From Macrocystis pyrifera (Eukaryota > Sar > Phaeophyceae > Laminariales > Laminariaceae), in NCBI GenBank assembly GCA_031763025.1, contig JASSKH010000026.1, forward strand, positions 6,478,934 to 6,542,933: a DNA stretch of 64,000 bases, given 5' to 3'. Shown here piece after piece: positions 1 to 11,784 of this stretch; the first letter of the stretch is position 1, and every line of letters begins with the position of its first letter. The position numbers were made by a program, and so were the translations under genes. The notes under the pieces were generated by a model. That model saw only the letters and a list, made by a program, of their open reading frames with translations. It was not told the origin of the DNA and searched no databases.

Positions 1-370
1 CGAAACCCCCACAAACCCAACAAACCTCACGTCCCAGGGGAGAGCTCACCATCATCTGCACCCATAGTGACAAGTGCTCACCTTCACTGTCAAGATACGA
101 TGCCCTCCGTGCTTACCTCCACTGACCTCAACCCACGTGGGCGCTCACCTCGACACAAAACCAGACCCCAGGACACTCAACAGCACACAAACCTACCGGA
201 CCCCTGGAAACCTCACCTCATCCAACCCGCAGGGAGGGGCTCACCTTCACTTCCCCTCTCAGCGATAGCACAATGACAAGTGCTTACCTCCACTTGCAAG
301 GTGCTACGCTCGTCAGTGCTCACCTTCACGGAGGTCAATCCGCGGCGGCACTCACCTCGCCATCCTGCCT
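1..370. repeat. degenerate minisatellite, GTGCTCACCTYCAC-like units
   Basis: A core resembling GTGCTCACCTTCAC recurs at irregular 30-60 bp spacing at least eight times (for example near 72, 110, 140, 240, 280 and 320). No convincing protein is encoded; the overlapping open frames simply follow the repeat. The left edge is cut by the window, so the array may extend further. Confidence 0.55.
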
Positions 371-401
371 GCTAGTAATGACAAAGTTCTCACTCCTCAC
401 C

Positions 402-600
402 ATGCTATTATACCAAGAGTACCAGACCTACTGGCATACAACCCCAACAACAACCGATATGGAAACATCGCAGGCATGCTATCATACCAAGAAGACCAAG
501 AGCATTATCCGTCATGCAACCTCAACAACAGCCGATATGCACGTCCCACGCTTTCAATCATACCAAGAGTACCAGACGTACTACTGTAGTATACAACCCC
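402..600. repeat. three diverged ~75-bp tandem units
   Basis: The word ATACCAAGAGTACCAGA and variants recur near 410, 483 and 560, each followed by similar CAACCYCAACAACARCCGATATG-like sequence. This is a short diverged tandem array with no evident coding function. Confidence 0.55.
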
Positions 601-1347
601 CCTCGTTGTTACGTGTAAATCTGGCCGCGAACAAAATGAATACGTGCAGAGATGGCAACTCACTCCTAAACAACAGGTGTAGAATGCCGGGATGTTGCCG
701 GTTGTATTGATAACACGCTGCTGCTGCGATATCATCGTTGCCAGTTAGTGCCAAGTTTGTGTACTATGTGTGAGGCTTATGTTCATCCCTGCTACACATT
801 AAAAACCGCGGGCTAACAAAAGTGGTCAGATTATTCTATGAGTCACAGCCACGTGTGGATCACTGCTGTTGCTTTATATAATATGTTTATCGCTAGTGAG
901 GACGTTTTCGTGGGTGCATACCGGTGTGGTCCTTTCTGTATCACTCCCTTCGCTTGCATGCACCAAGATTGATTTTATCGGACACGCAAAACTTCTACAA
1001 CAACAGTAGTAGTGTACCACCACTAACAACAGCAATGTACGTACGGGACTATACTCGCGTTATCATCAGCAGCATTGTGGTCGAATCGTAAACTAAAAAC
1101 ACAACCTGTGGTGCACCTGACTCAGCGAAACGCTCTTCCTGCGAATTAGTTGTATTTCTGATATGCTACTTTGTTTTTTAAGTTTTTGAGGTTACTGCGT
1201 ACCAGTACTCAATTTTGCACCAGGTCCATCGCTATCGCTACCTTTGCACGCATATTTCAGCATCGAACATTACCCCCCAAAACTTGCAATAGGTACCAGC
1301 ACACGTCACATACACCGAAGCAAAGCAATCTATCAACCCAGTACATT
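601..1347. other. no gene recognised
   Basis: Low-complexity, TE-poor sequence. I see no splice-compatible exon, RNA gene or repeat match to other parts of the window. Confidence 0.5.
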
Positions 1348-1528
1348 CGATGAAAATCTACGAGCAGTGGGAATGCTGAACCCTATGCGCGATAAAAAAA
1401 TAAAGGCACGTACCGGGGGGGAGAAGGGAAGACACCTGTGACCACGGCTTGTCCAGAAGGTCGTCGAGGGTAAAACCTCTTACGAATTAGGCTGGAAAGG
1501 GAAAGTGATGAGTGAAAAAAAAAAAAAA
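1348..1528 (+). mobile_element. SINE copy, 5'-truncated, poly(A) tail
   Basis: This matches the 3' half of the full-length SINEs at 11752, 13150 and 29709 in the opposite strand sense. The shared parts are the GATGAAAATC..GAGCAGTGGGAATGCTGAACCC block, the GGCACGTACCGGGG block, the GTGACCACGGCTTGTCCAGA block, then TGGAAAG..AAGTGATGA and a poly(A) run. The tRNA-like head is missing, as expected for incomplete reverse transcription. Confidence 0.8.
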
Positions 1529-1797
1529 GTCTCTCTCCCCTTGTTTTCTGTGCTATGACACAGCATAAACAAAAACAAGTCCGTTTTAAGGCTGGCCCAG
1601 CTCGTAGTGGTAGTATTTAATTCAACATAACATCCTTATACGGTCCGTTCAGAAAAGCATATCCGCTCATTCTCGTGTAGATTTTACGGTTTTAGTGTGG
1701 CGCTCGAACTAGGTTCTCTTATACATAACGGCATTTGATAGCTGTGTGGCGCCATAGAAAGAGTTTGCGCTATACAGGCGTCGTCGTCACGGGACCG

Positions 1798-2050
1798 CGA
1801 CGGCTGTATGGTTGATTTCAGGTTACGTGATAAAAACGTTAGTGACATGTTGGTAATCGTAGGCATAAACTGCTGTACTTCACACTGCTCCATAACAATC
1901 TTAAGGTGTAAGTTTGATGGCTGCTGTATGGTGCTATATTTACGTACAACAGCGCAGGGAGTTCATCTTTTTCAGGCCCTGTTATCCCGGGATCAGGCCT
2001 GTACGGTTGATTTAAGGTTATGTGATCCCAATATAGGTGAAATAATGGTT
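1798..2050. repeat. two diverged direct copies of a ~50-bp block
   Basis: The block GTATGGTTGATTTCAGGTTA..GTGAT near 1805 recurs as GTACGGTTGATTTAAGGTTA..GTGAT near 2000, about 195 bp apart. Open frames across it are short and resemble nothing known. Confidence 0.45.
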
Positions 2051-2730
2051 CTCTCTGGGTTCATTATGGTGTGGGAAGCTCCTCGGCGTGAACTGTCAAC
2101 ACTCACCTGACTCGCCTCCTCAAGTTGGACCCGTCGGCAGTCAACGTGGCTTCAGTGCTTCGCTCAGGCGAGAGAGCGAAGCAAACGATCACGAAAAACC
2201 CCGATTACGAGCGATGAAGATACTCGATGATGCCCGCTATCACGCGGAATGGTGCGTTTATGCGAGCGAACAGTCGGTTAAGCCCTTAATCCCTTAGTAT
2301 TTAGTCCTGTTCAATTTTCAGGTTTTGCACATATGCTCTCCCTTGCTTTGGTTGCGTCTGAAGACACTCGGTGTTGGCCCACGCGCTGCATGCGCTGTAC
2401 ACCTTTTGGTCAGGCGTTTTACATTCAGCAGGATGTTTCCGTCTGCTGAATGAAACACCTATCCCACACCCACAGAGTAATTCGCCTGTACTCTGCGGCC
2501 AACGACTCGTGGCTGCATGCCTCGACTCGCCGTACTTTTGGTTGTTCCCATTTCCCCCGCTGCAACATGTATTTATGTATGTGTGTACCTGGTATGTATT
2601 GTTAATTGTAGCCCATGGTACCGAGTGCATGCTGCTTCTATTTTCGCCTGTCCAATACCAGTAGTAGTACCTGTACTGCTGTACGTAGTAGCAATAGTCG
2701 TAGTCGTTGTGGTGTCCGCTATTACTATTG
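2051..2730. other. no gene recognised
   Basis: Several short open frames on both strands, none with recognisable similarity or compatible splice sites. The stretch contains TACCTGGTA (2586) and ACTGCTGTA (2675), two words enriched across the first 33 kb. Confidence 0.45.
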
Positions 2731-2835
2731 TTACGGGGGTCCATAGTAAACAGGACCAAATAATGTCAGAAAAAATAGGTAAATATATAGGTTTTTATGT
2801 ATAACATAGGTCCTATTAACTATGGACCCCCGTAA
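2731..2835. mobile_element. 105-bp MITE, TTACGGGGG terminal inverted repeats
   Basis: One of five copies (also 11329, 20517, 24679, 32250). The termini TTACGGGGGTCCATAGT... and ...ACTATGGACCCCCGTAA are near-perfect inverted repeats. Other copies are bounded by TA on both sides, a Tc1/mariner-like target duplication; here only the right flank is TA. There is no coding capacity, so it must have been moved in trans. Confidence 0.85.
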
Positions 2836-2944
2836 TAGTATAATATTATTGTTGTTGCCGTATGCAGCCTGCTTCCACCTGCCCGATAGCAGTAGATGCC
2901 CTCAATCGTATATAATACGTAGCCTGTGCATTAAAAAATATTAA

Positions 2945-3115
2945 CATTACAAGTAGTCGTAGTAGTATACTTGGTAGTATTCTGTAGGGTGCATGATGCT
3001 TCTACCTTTAATAAAGTGCATCTATCTGCGTAGTAGTGGTACTGGTGTATAGTAAGAGTAACAGTATGGTAGTCATGCCCCCAACCCATGGTACCGCTTG
3101 CATGCTACGTTTCCG
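2945..3115. repeat. ~150-bp repeat unit, copy 1 of 3 around a LINE
   Basis: The block with TGGTAGTATTCTGTAGGGTG, then GGTGTATAGTAAGAGTAACA, then CCCAACCCATGGTACCGC recurs at about 5130-5225 and 5320-5450. The LINE fragment at 3167-5111 sits between copies, so the LINE probably landed inside or beside a pre-existing tandem array. Confidence 0.55.
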
Positions 3116-3166
3116 TTGTAGGAAAGTTGGTACTATAGTAGCAGTACTTGTGCTTGTAGTGGGTAG

Positions 3167-5111
3167 TGTGTGTGTGTGTGCTTCACATTAAACCGTTCTT
3201 CTACTCGTCGACATCCAGCAAGCCCAGTGTCCGAGCTGATTCTTCACCCTAGAAAGATACGAGCTCTGTGGTCACAGACTACGACACAGAGATAACACAC
3301 CGTAATGCATTAATAGCCTACGCAATACCATGCCTTCGCACTAGGTGCGGCCGACACAACATACATACATACGCCAGCAACCAAAATACACCATAAAGAA
3401 AGAGAAGCAACGAAGAAACCAAACCGAAAAAGAAAAAGAAAAAAGAAAAAGAAAAGGAGAAGAATCCCAAATAAATAAATAAAATGGGAAGCCAAAGCTC
3501 AGACACATACATACTTACCCCGAGCATGAGCCAAAAGGGACGTGCAAGGGGAAATATACGAGAAGGAAAAAGGGGACTATACATCCCGGTGAACACTTAA
3601 CTACGTAAAAAGAGCAATAATGAGTGGGCCAAAATACGCTCGTCACCCACCCACTATATAGTACTTCTTTCATAAGGATAAGAAGGGAAAAATATAGGAA
3701 AAAGTTAAGTCATGGAAAAAAATCAAAATACATACCGAACGGCCGCAGCAGTTGGCGGTACGAGTAGCAAAGAAACGTCCAACGTATTAGTCGGCCTGGT
3801 ACCTTGCTACCCTATCTGCGGTCTCTCTGCTACTCTCTTCTACCGCGGTTTCCCTTCTACTCCTCCTGTTCCCCCCCCTGCCCCCATACACTTGTACGGT
3901 GTTCCTTCTACCCCCCTCCTGCTGTTACCCCTCCCTCCATTCCCTCTAACTCTACCTGCAGCGGATGCACGGCGCTGTCTACTCAGCTTTGCCTCAGCCT
4001 CGTGCCACCTGCCCATGAACTGTTCAGCTGCTTCAAGGATTCCCCGGTACCACTTTCCCGTCTGTTTTGCTGCAGTGGGCCACAGTGCGGTCCCAACTCC
4101 AAAGACTAAGGGGGAGTCTTCCGTTGATCCCTCGGTGGCTTTGAACACTCTAAGGTCCTCAGCAATGGCCCTAGGCCAAGTCTTGGGCTGCCCGCCTGGT
4201 ATCGGGCTCTCCCCACCAGCGATCGTCCCGAACATCAACCGACTGGGCAATCGCCCCTCGTGTTACCGCACTAGAGCCCCCGCAAAGAAGAGTCGCCGTT
4301 TACGGATGGTCGTTTCGATACTTTCGCATCGTGTTATCCTGAGCGCCTTCGCATACGAGAGGGTGGTGTGGTCGGTGCGTAGTCGGCGCTGGAAACCAAT
4401 GACTCGCAGAAGGACTTCGTGGTGGGCTGATCGAAGCTTGGCGAAGTGGTCCGCATTGAGGGTCCACGTCACGCAACCATACAGCAAGGTCTCAATCACC
4501 TCGGCCTTCAGCATCCGGACTTTCAGACTGAGCGGTGCGTTCGTCCTATCGTACAATGCCGGACCATACCGTTTGAGGCATGCCCGCATCAGACGGATTC
4601 GTCGCTCGATTTCGAAGGAGAGGTCAGCGTTCTCGTGGATAATGCATCCTAGGTATAAAAACTGGGTCGTCTGTTTATACTTTTGGCCTGCAGCTTCGAT
4701 CGCGAGCGGTGAGGTGGTAAACGTCTGATCCGGTGTTCGTAGGAGCATCGTCTCTGTCTTCTTCTCGGATACCGTGAGACCTACTGCTTCGAAGACAGTC
4801 ACGATGACTGTCACCATTCTTGTAAGGCCTTCCGCCGACTTCGAGACTATTCCTGAGTCGTTTGCATACAACATGCCCCACACAGCCCTTTGCACGCATG
4901 CCAACGGTTCCTCTTTTCCGACGACCCTGTCCTCTTCGAGATGAACCAAATCCCTTACGATGCACTCGTCTTTGCTGAGGCGTACCAGCACGATGTGTAT
5001 CGCAGCGGCGAAAAACACGTTGAACAGTAACGGCGATAGTACGCAGCCTTGCCGCAGCCCCTGGGTTACACTGAACCAGTCCGAGTGTTCACCGTCATCC
5101 GCACGCACGCG
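3167..5111 (-). mobile_element. LINE (non-LTR retrotransposon) copy, 5'-truncated, dead
   Basis: Minus-strand element homologous to the one at 33870-36210. Order along the minus strand: truncated RT ORF (5111 to about 3840), a 3' UTR with a GAAAAAG-rich stretch and TGGGTGGGTGACGAGC block, then GAACGGTTTAATGTGAAG and a (GT/AC)n microsatellite tail (3180-3167). The 5' break lies inside the RT domain, typical of abortive target-primed reverse transcription. Confidence 0.88.
3840..5111 (-). pseudogene. LINE reverse transcriptase fragment, inactivated
   Basis: Minus-strand translation aligns with the RT ORF at 33935-35617, from the segment just before [14 protein letters not shown] to near the C terminus. 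Three lesions are visible. The catalytic YADD box reads YAND (codons at 4857-4868), losing an essential aspartate. A Gln codon is TAA at 4263-4265. A downstream indel changes the Gly/Arg-rich tail and ends the frame at 3840. The 5' end is missing, so there is no start codon. The C-terminal [15 protein letters not shown] segment recalls the region after the RT thumb in RTE/Jockey-like LINEs; clade assignment is tentative. Confidence 0.9.
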
Positions 5112-5129
5112 TGTAGTATTTATTCATCG

Positions 5130-5455
5130 TGCTTCTACCTGTACTACATCTACTTATTTCTGGGAGTGGTGTATAGTATAACAGTATAGTAGTCATGCCC
5201 CAACCCACGGTACCGCGTGGTTATTTCACCTCTCCGTTTACCATGAGGTTGTCTGTAGTGTATGAGCGTATGGTCACACTCTAGCAGTAGTACTTAGTAG
5301 TACAGTTAGTAGTCGTTGTAGTAGAGTGCACCAGGTAGTATTTTGTAGAGTGCATGCTCATTCTGTCTGAACTACATATGCGTAGTAGTGGTAGTGGTGT
5401 ATAGTAACAGTATAGTAAGTAGTCAACCCATACCCATGTACCGCGTGCATGTAGT
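5130..5455. repeat. ~150-bp repeat unit, copies 2 and 3
   Basis: Two further copies of the 2945-3115 unit: the GTGGTGTATAGTATAACAGT..CGGTACCGCG part at about 5160-5220, and the CAGGTAGTATTTTGTAGAGT..TGTACCGCG part at about 5325-5450. Confidence 0.55.
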
Positions 5456-7041
5456 AGTGTGATATTCACCACAGAAAGAGCAGTACTCAGTTCCTATTAC
5501 ACGTTCTCGTTTGCGACAATAACAACTATATATATGTGTGTTAACTGTGCCTCCCTTTTCGCCTTGCTACGCCCCCGGGATTTCAAGTTCCAACCCGGTT
5601 GCATTCCTAGCAGCCTGCGTTGCTTGATATTGCTGATGATCGCTATTACGATAATATTCATCATCACTTCTCCCAATCAAAAGAACTCTTCGCCCGCGCC
5701 AGGTAGCAGCAAAGAGGTACGCGAGAGCGTCACTAGGCCCAAACGGCAACACCCTACGCGCAGTATAGTGGGCACCAAGAATCCCCATAACAGTAGTAGT
5801 ATACTAGCGGCTTTTTGTGTGGTCTACCGAAGCACAACTGAAAATAATCGTTTTCGTTTCGCCGCCCCCGTCCCGCTGCATCCCACACCGCCACTGCGTC
5901 TACAATAAATATCATATCGACTTTTGCCTGTCAGAGACAAACTCGCTATATAGTATGTCAAGCATGTTGTTCGCCATGCCATTTCTTCATTTCATCAACC
6001 CTCTCGCTTTTTCTGCTCTTGCCCGTTTGCCACCTGATAACCGTTTTTGAACGGTACGTCCGACGTAGCCCCAACATGAGTGTACAACACGCACTACTAT
6101 GCATAATTATGGCTCATCGACTCCATGCCACAGAAAAAGGTACTACGCATCTCTAGATATTTGTCCTAATTATCTCCACAACCGTCCTGGATGACGGCCG
6201 GCTACAGTCAATGTCTATACCTCTGCAACCTGTAATTGGCATTCGGGCTAGAGTGCGCGAACCCCCCCCCCCCCCCCCCCCCTCTTCATACGACTACGGA
6301 CATGCATTGTATCTTGTCGAATACCCCCGTCCTCCCGCCCTCCTGCCTTCCATTGTGCACCGCAGCGTCAGTTGTCACGTTCGAAAAGGCTCAACACCCC
6401 CTGCCTGAATGAAGCAGTCGTTGTCGTCGTTTGCCGTGGTGTTCCTATTTTTTTTTAGTTTCACGTTTTTCTCCTACAGTTACGGAGCGCCATCCCCTGT
6501 CAACCCGCAACCCGCGCCCTCACAGCTTATGAACAGCTTATTGACATCGCCCTTCCTCCTCGGCACTGCATTTATCACCCCCCCCGCTCATTATGCTACT
6601 ATTCTTGGCATATCCGACCAAATGGCAACCCTCCCCCCCCCCCCAAAGCCCCACCCAGCATATTCCGTCCACGGCAGGTATTCATCTACTACTGCTTCAC
6701 ATCGAACTCTGTCTTAAAGCAAGATCCTCAAGTCGTATACTGGTATAGGACGAGGAAGTAAACACATTTTGAAAACCAAATAGCGAATCAAGCGTCGCCG
6801 CTCCCCAGGCTACATCGCATCGTCACCCTGCCTGTTGCCTCTATGCGGGAGATTGTGCTATGTATGTTCCATTTACGAGGTGCTTCAATGTAGTAAATCT
6901 TCGTTAGCCCCTTTATACATGACGCGGCAATTTGAGTGGGGGACACAACTTTACCTTAGAGTGGAATCATGTTTTTTTCATGGCAGTACAAAAACAGTGA
7001 TACTACGAGAGATATCTCGAAGACCACGAGACGAGCTATAT
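5456..7041. other. 3' flank of the DSBA-like gene; no gene recognised
   Basis: Open frames are short and unrelated to known families. There is an 18-20 base poly-C run near 6262-6281 and C-runs near 6632-6645. No clear AATAAA-type signal for the minus-strand gene ending at 7042 was found close to its stop. Confidence 0.45.
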
Positions 7042-7387
7042 CTACATAGTGACTAACACTGCTGTATTGTCTTCGAGGAACTCTCCACTCCCACCCAGGC
7101 CACCCAATCGAACACCGTTTTTGCCGTGGTCAGCGCCTTCTCCTCCAGTCCCACCGTTCTCGCCTGATGCCCACACACTTTCCACGCCGCCCGCTGGGTA
7201 GTAAAGCGGCTGGGGCGCCATCCCGCTTTCAATGAACAGCTTGAAGTTTCGCATCTGGTCGGCCCCAACAAGGTGCATCGTGTGAATACCGTTGAGGACG
7301 ACGGTGGGCGTTGCGCGCACGCCGAGCGCAGCGGCCGACTCCAACTCGCTTCTGACTAACTGTTCCACCTGAGGATCTTTCATCCAC
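7042..7387 (-). CDS. DSBA-like gene, exon 4 (C-terminal)
   Basis: Begins with the single G that completes the Trp codon split by phase-2 intron 3 (FKW|WMKDPQ) and ends at TAG 7044-7042. It encodes a helix (VEQLVRSELESAAALGV), the cis-Pro loop RATPTVVLNG, a last helix, and a Gly/Asn-rich tail. The acceptor is cccgaag|G with a C/T-rich tract about 20 bases upstream. The alternative acceptor ctcag at about 7370 breaks the frame. Confidence 0.85.
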
Positions 7388-10300
7388 CTTCGGGTTGGCG
7401 GCGCACGTGGCAAGTTGTTGAAGGGAGGGGGGAGGCAGCGGGGGGCACCAAAGAGAAACGTCCGGTTAATGTAGTGTTGACAAGTGTTTGACATCCTACG
7501 CTGCGTACTACTGTAAAATGAGCTGCAGCGTTGATTGATTACTCTTAAGTGTTCCCTAAGGGAACGAAGAGGGAAACCAAGGGAAACCAAGAGAAAAAAG
7601 GAAACCTAAACGTACAAGTAATTATTTTAATTGCTTGCAGGCCTTAGAGCTATTGGGCACTACTAGGGTGTACAAGGGTTGTGCCGGGATTGGGCTGAAT
7701 GGCTCATAACCGGGTTGAGCTCCTCAAGTGGGCAACAACTAGCGGTTTAGTGTTATGGCACTTTTCTTAATACTTGAACAGTTGTTTCAGGACTATAGCA
7801 CATGTAGAAATGACTGTTGGTAGGGAACTCCTTCGAAGTCAAGTTTCTGGGTGAGCTATATTAAGCTCCTCGCGTGAGGGGAGCTCAAAACAAAATAAGG
7901 CACCACCCCAGGAAGGCAGCGTAAGAGAGCCGAGATTACGGTTAAAGAGAGAAGGGTTGCGCTTTTGAGCGCAATGAGCGTTTCTCACTTTATCCGTTGA
8001 TAGGCTCCTCGACCATGCATTGCAACTGTGTGAGGAGCGTTACCTCGATTTTTTCAAGCACTCCTCGTTACATACCTAGCAAAATAACGCCTGTTAGGAC
8101 AGGGATGATCCCTACATTTTCAGAGGATTCATTCACTCGAGGAGCTACTTTCTATCTCACCCAAGTTGGAAAAAACTAAATCAATATGAGAGCAATCCCA
8201 TGGCCTAGCTATACACCCAAAACAATATAACATAATATAACTATTGGCTTTCCAACCGCATTGAGCACTTTCTCCAGTGCCCTTGAGGAGGTGCCCTTAA
8301 GGAACCCCGTCCCTCAGAAACTTATTCCTCCAAAACGTTGTACCTTTAACCTAGCACGGGTCGCATGGGGATTGTGTATCGGACTTGTACAATACGTAAC
8401 TTACATGATTTCTTCAAGTCGGATATCGGGTGGGGAAAGAGCTTCAATCAAGCGAGTACGGGCGCCAACAAAAAAATAGGTGTGCCACCCCTTCCGCGAG
8501 AGGGCACGCGTACGCGTCAAAATTAGTTGCAGTGGAAATGTTGAAAATTCCCTTAAAGCTACAAGACTACTACCACTATTTAAAATTACTGCTGTCTTGT
8601 CAAGTCCCTTTTAGATTCATGCCGCCATAGGGAGGGGGGTGGCGAGAGTAATGCAGGCTGGCGTATAGCCTATTACTAGCGTTCGCAGGGAATTACATAG
8701 GGTCAACATTGCAACCCCCCCCCGCCGATGTACGTGAAGAGTGCTGAGTTCGCACCGGGGTACGATTTGTGTTTTAGCTCTCCTTTTCTCGACAACGGTG
8801 AGGCCACTGAAGTCGAACATTACATTTCGGAAGGCTCTCGGACAGATTTTGTCGACAAACGCCTCCCTTGTTCGGTATTGGTTGCGCTCCCGTTCCCGAA
8901 AAATCGAACACTGAAAAACGATCGCACCCCTGTGCGAGCTCGAAGCTTCTTGCGGTGTACGAGGTATACATCCAGCAGAGGCGCGTTACAACAGGGGTAG
9001 TATTTTTTTACCATTTGTGTTTCTGGCTGGCGGGAGCTCCTCGTGAGGATCGACAATCCACCGCTCGTACGAGTAACAAGTTACGCTATGGACGCGGTGC
9101 GATAGGCAGACCGAAAGCAGAGTTTGCCCTTCGAAGAAGTCTACGAAAACACTCGATGCGGCCCCTAAAGAGTAAACCATGCGAGGCTTTTCCCGCCAGC
9201 GATTGGCTTGATGCAGTCGTGTTTCGCTCATATACAATCGACTCAACCCTCCCTGCCCCATCCGCCTCGAACGGGGCACGCGTTCATAGGCTAGATGACT
9301 GAGGCATGCAACACAAGAGTACGCCGCCCCCCCCCCCCCCCCCCTTCTCCCTGATGCAGTCGAACTTCGCGTATGAACAATGGACCCCCCCCCCCCCCCC
9401 TCTCTTTTTTTCTACACGCCCTACGATAGGCAGACCGAAAGCAGAGTTTGCCCTTCGAAGAAGTCTACGCAAACACTCGATACGGCCCGTAAAGAGTAAA
9501 CCATGCGAGGCTTTTCCCGCCAGCGATAGGCTTGATGCAGTCGTGTTTCGCTCATATACAATCGACTCAACCCTCCCTGCCCCATCCGCCTCGAACGGGG
9601 CACGCGTTCATAGGCTAGATGACTGAGGCATGCAACACAAGAGTACGCCCCCCCCCCCCAGCCCCTTCTCCCTGATGCAGTCGAACTTCGCGTATGAACA
9701 ATGGACCCCCCCCCCCCCTCCTCTTTTTTTCTACACGCCCCACGTACATGACCCCATACATCATACCTGCCTCCTTACCATTTGAATTGTATTTCGGTAA
9801 TTCTCCCCTGGGCCACAGCCTCTTTCACCAAGATCTCCTCGAAGAACTGGAGTCGTGCCGCTTCATCGTCGGCTTCGTTGAGGATAAGGCTTTGGTGGTC
9901 CAACATGGCGTCGATAAAGAGGGCACACTCGTCGCTGTCGATTGAGTGCATTCGCAAGACCTGCACCGCCTGTCAGAGGCAGCAGTCAAAGGGAGCAGAG
10001 GCATGTTACGATACGCTCGGGGGGAAGGAACTAGTTTTTCGCGAGCTTCTAAGGTTCCTAAGATGAGGCACTCAATATCTCGCAAAAAAAAAACAGATTT
10101 ATTTTCATGACACGGCAAAAGCTCTGCTCCACATACACAACTATAATTGACCATTATTTTATAAAGTTGTTAATACGTCAGCTTTGAGTTCGACTGAATA
10201 TATAGTTTAAACTCGCCTTTAATTGTAAAACACCAAATGAGATTGAAGTTATATTTGTGAGTATTTTATAATAGTTGTAATGGTTGACGAGGAAGCCCCG

Positions 10301-11751
10301 TCAATTACCTGCTGTACAGCTAACAATTTTTTCTTGAAAGCCTAGTCACAAAACAGCACTACCACCTCTGCAGTGTGGCAAGAGTCAGCCCTCAGAGACA
10401 AACAGTCAAAGAGATACCAATCGGTCAGAGGCAACAGCAGTCAGAGACAGCAGTAAACGCCAACGGCCAGAAAGAGGTTGCCCGTCAATAACTAACAATT
10501 ATTATGATGTATATCTACCTGGTACAGGATTTACTCGTAATACTATGGGAGTCGCTATGTGTGAACATTTCTCCCATGTTGCCCGCCCGCTTTCGCTCTT
10601 CTGCTATTATACGCTTTTACTTGTTGAAGCATGCACATATTTAGCTGCACGTATAATCTTATCAGGTACGAAAGTGACAACTATAAGGATATATACATAT
10701 ATATGTCCACGCGCAAAGCGGTTGTGCTTACAATGGTTCTCCGTCTAAAAATGGTTGTGGGTGGGACGTGTGAGTGAGTGCACATCGTGGAACAGCGTCA
10801 ACCAAATAGTTGATAGTCCCACTTCCACCAAAACAACAAACGTCGTTGAGTACCGGTACGTTTTACATTTTGGTTCGTTGTACAAAAAAAAGTTAAACCA
10901 TTGGGTTACTCAGTCAGCGCTGAAAAAGTTCTGGTAGCTCAATGCTTTTATTCTTGACCTTACAGACCAAACGATACGGCCTGCCGCCATTAGCATCTTC
11001 CGCGAGGTTGATCTAGCCCCTAAATCAGCGCCTGTGTTTTCCGGGTTATGATCCCCCCTCGCTCCCACAAGTCGTGTGCTTTTTTGTCTGACGTACTGTA
11101 GTTCTATCCACGCTGTCGACTCTCTGGGCGTTATTTCGTCGTGATTTTCTCCTCTATTATAATATCCTCACAATAACACGCCGGAAACGACTTTGCTTGG
11201 CAGAAATCGAACCCAGGATTTTTCTTCGGTTCGTATTATTTGGGATAAACGACTGAGCTACTGATAGGCAACACCCTGAAAAAGTAGCTCGCGACTGAGT
11301 CGCTCATAGTGTGGTTTACCCTTCACTATTACGGGGGTCCATAGTTAACGGGACTAAATTTTGTTAGTAAAAATAGGTAAATATATAGGTTTTTATGTAC
11401 ACCATAGGTCCTGTTAACTATGGACCCCCGTAATAGTACAACATCGACATATTTATATTTGCAGGCGCACGGGGAAAACATCGTTCAGGCGCGCTGTGAA
11501 CGGCACCACGACCGATGGGGTGCATGGTATCAGGGTAACTGCTGTGGCAGGCCTCCGACGGCTCGCTGCTTATGAAGTTTCTGTACCACACCATGTATAT
11601 GTATATGTAGGTGGGACCAAGAAGGCGCCAAATGGAAAAGACCAACTGCGTGGTCAATGCACCGAAGGCGGGAGCGCAGAATGCCAAGCTCACTTCGGCT
11701 GCAATTAAGTTCTGTAAAAAAGTTCTTGCGTTTCAACACTAAATACATACG

Positions 11752-11784
<33 letters not shown>

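Noticed and set aside
3712..4728. long plus-strand frame (338 codons)
   Set aside because: It is the antisense shadow of the minus-strand LINE RT fragment.
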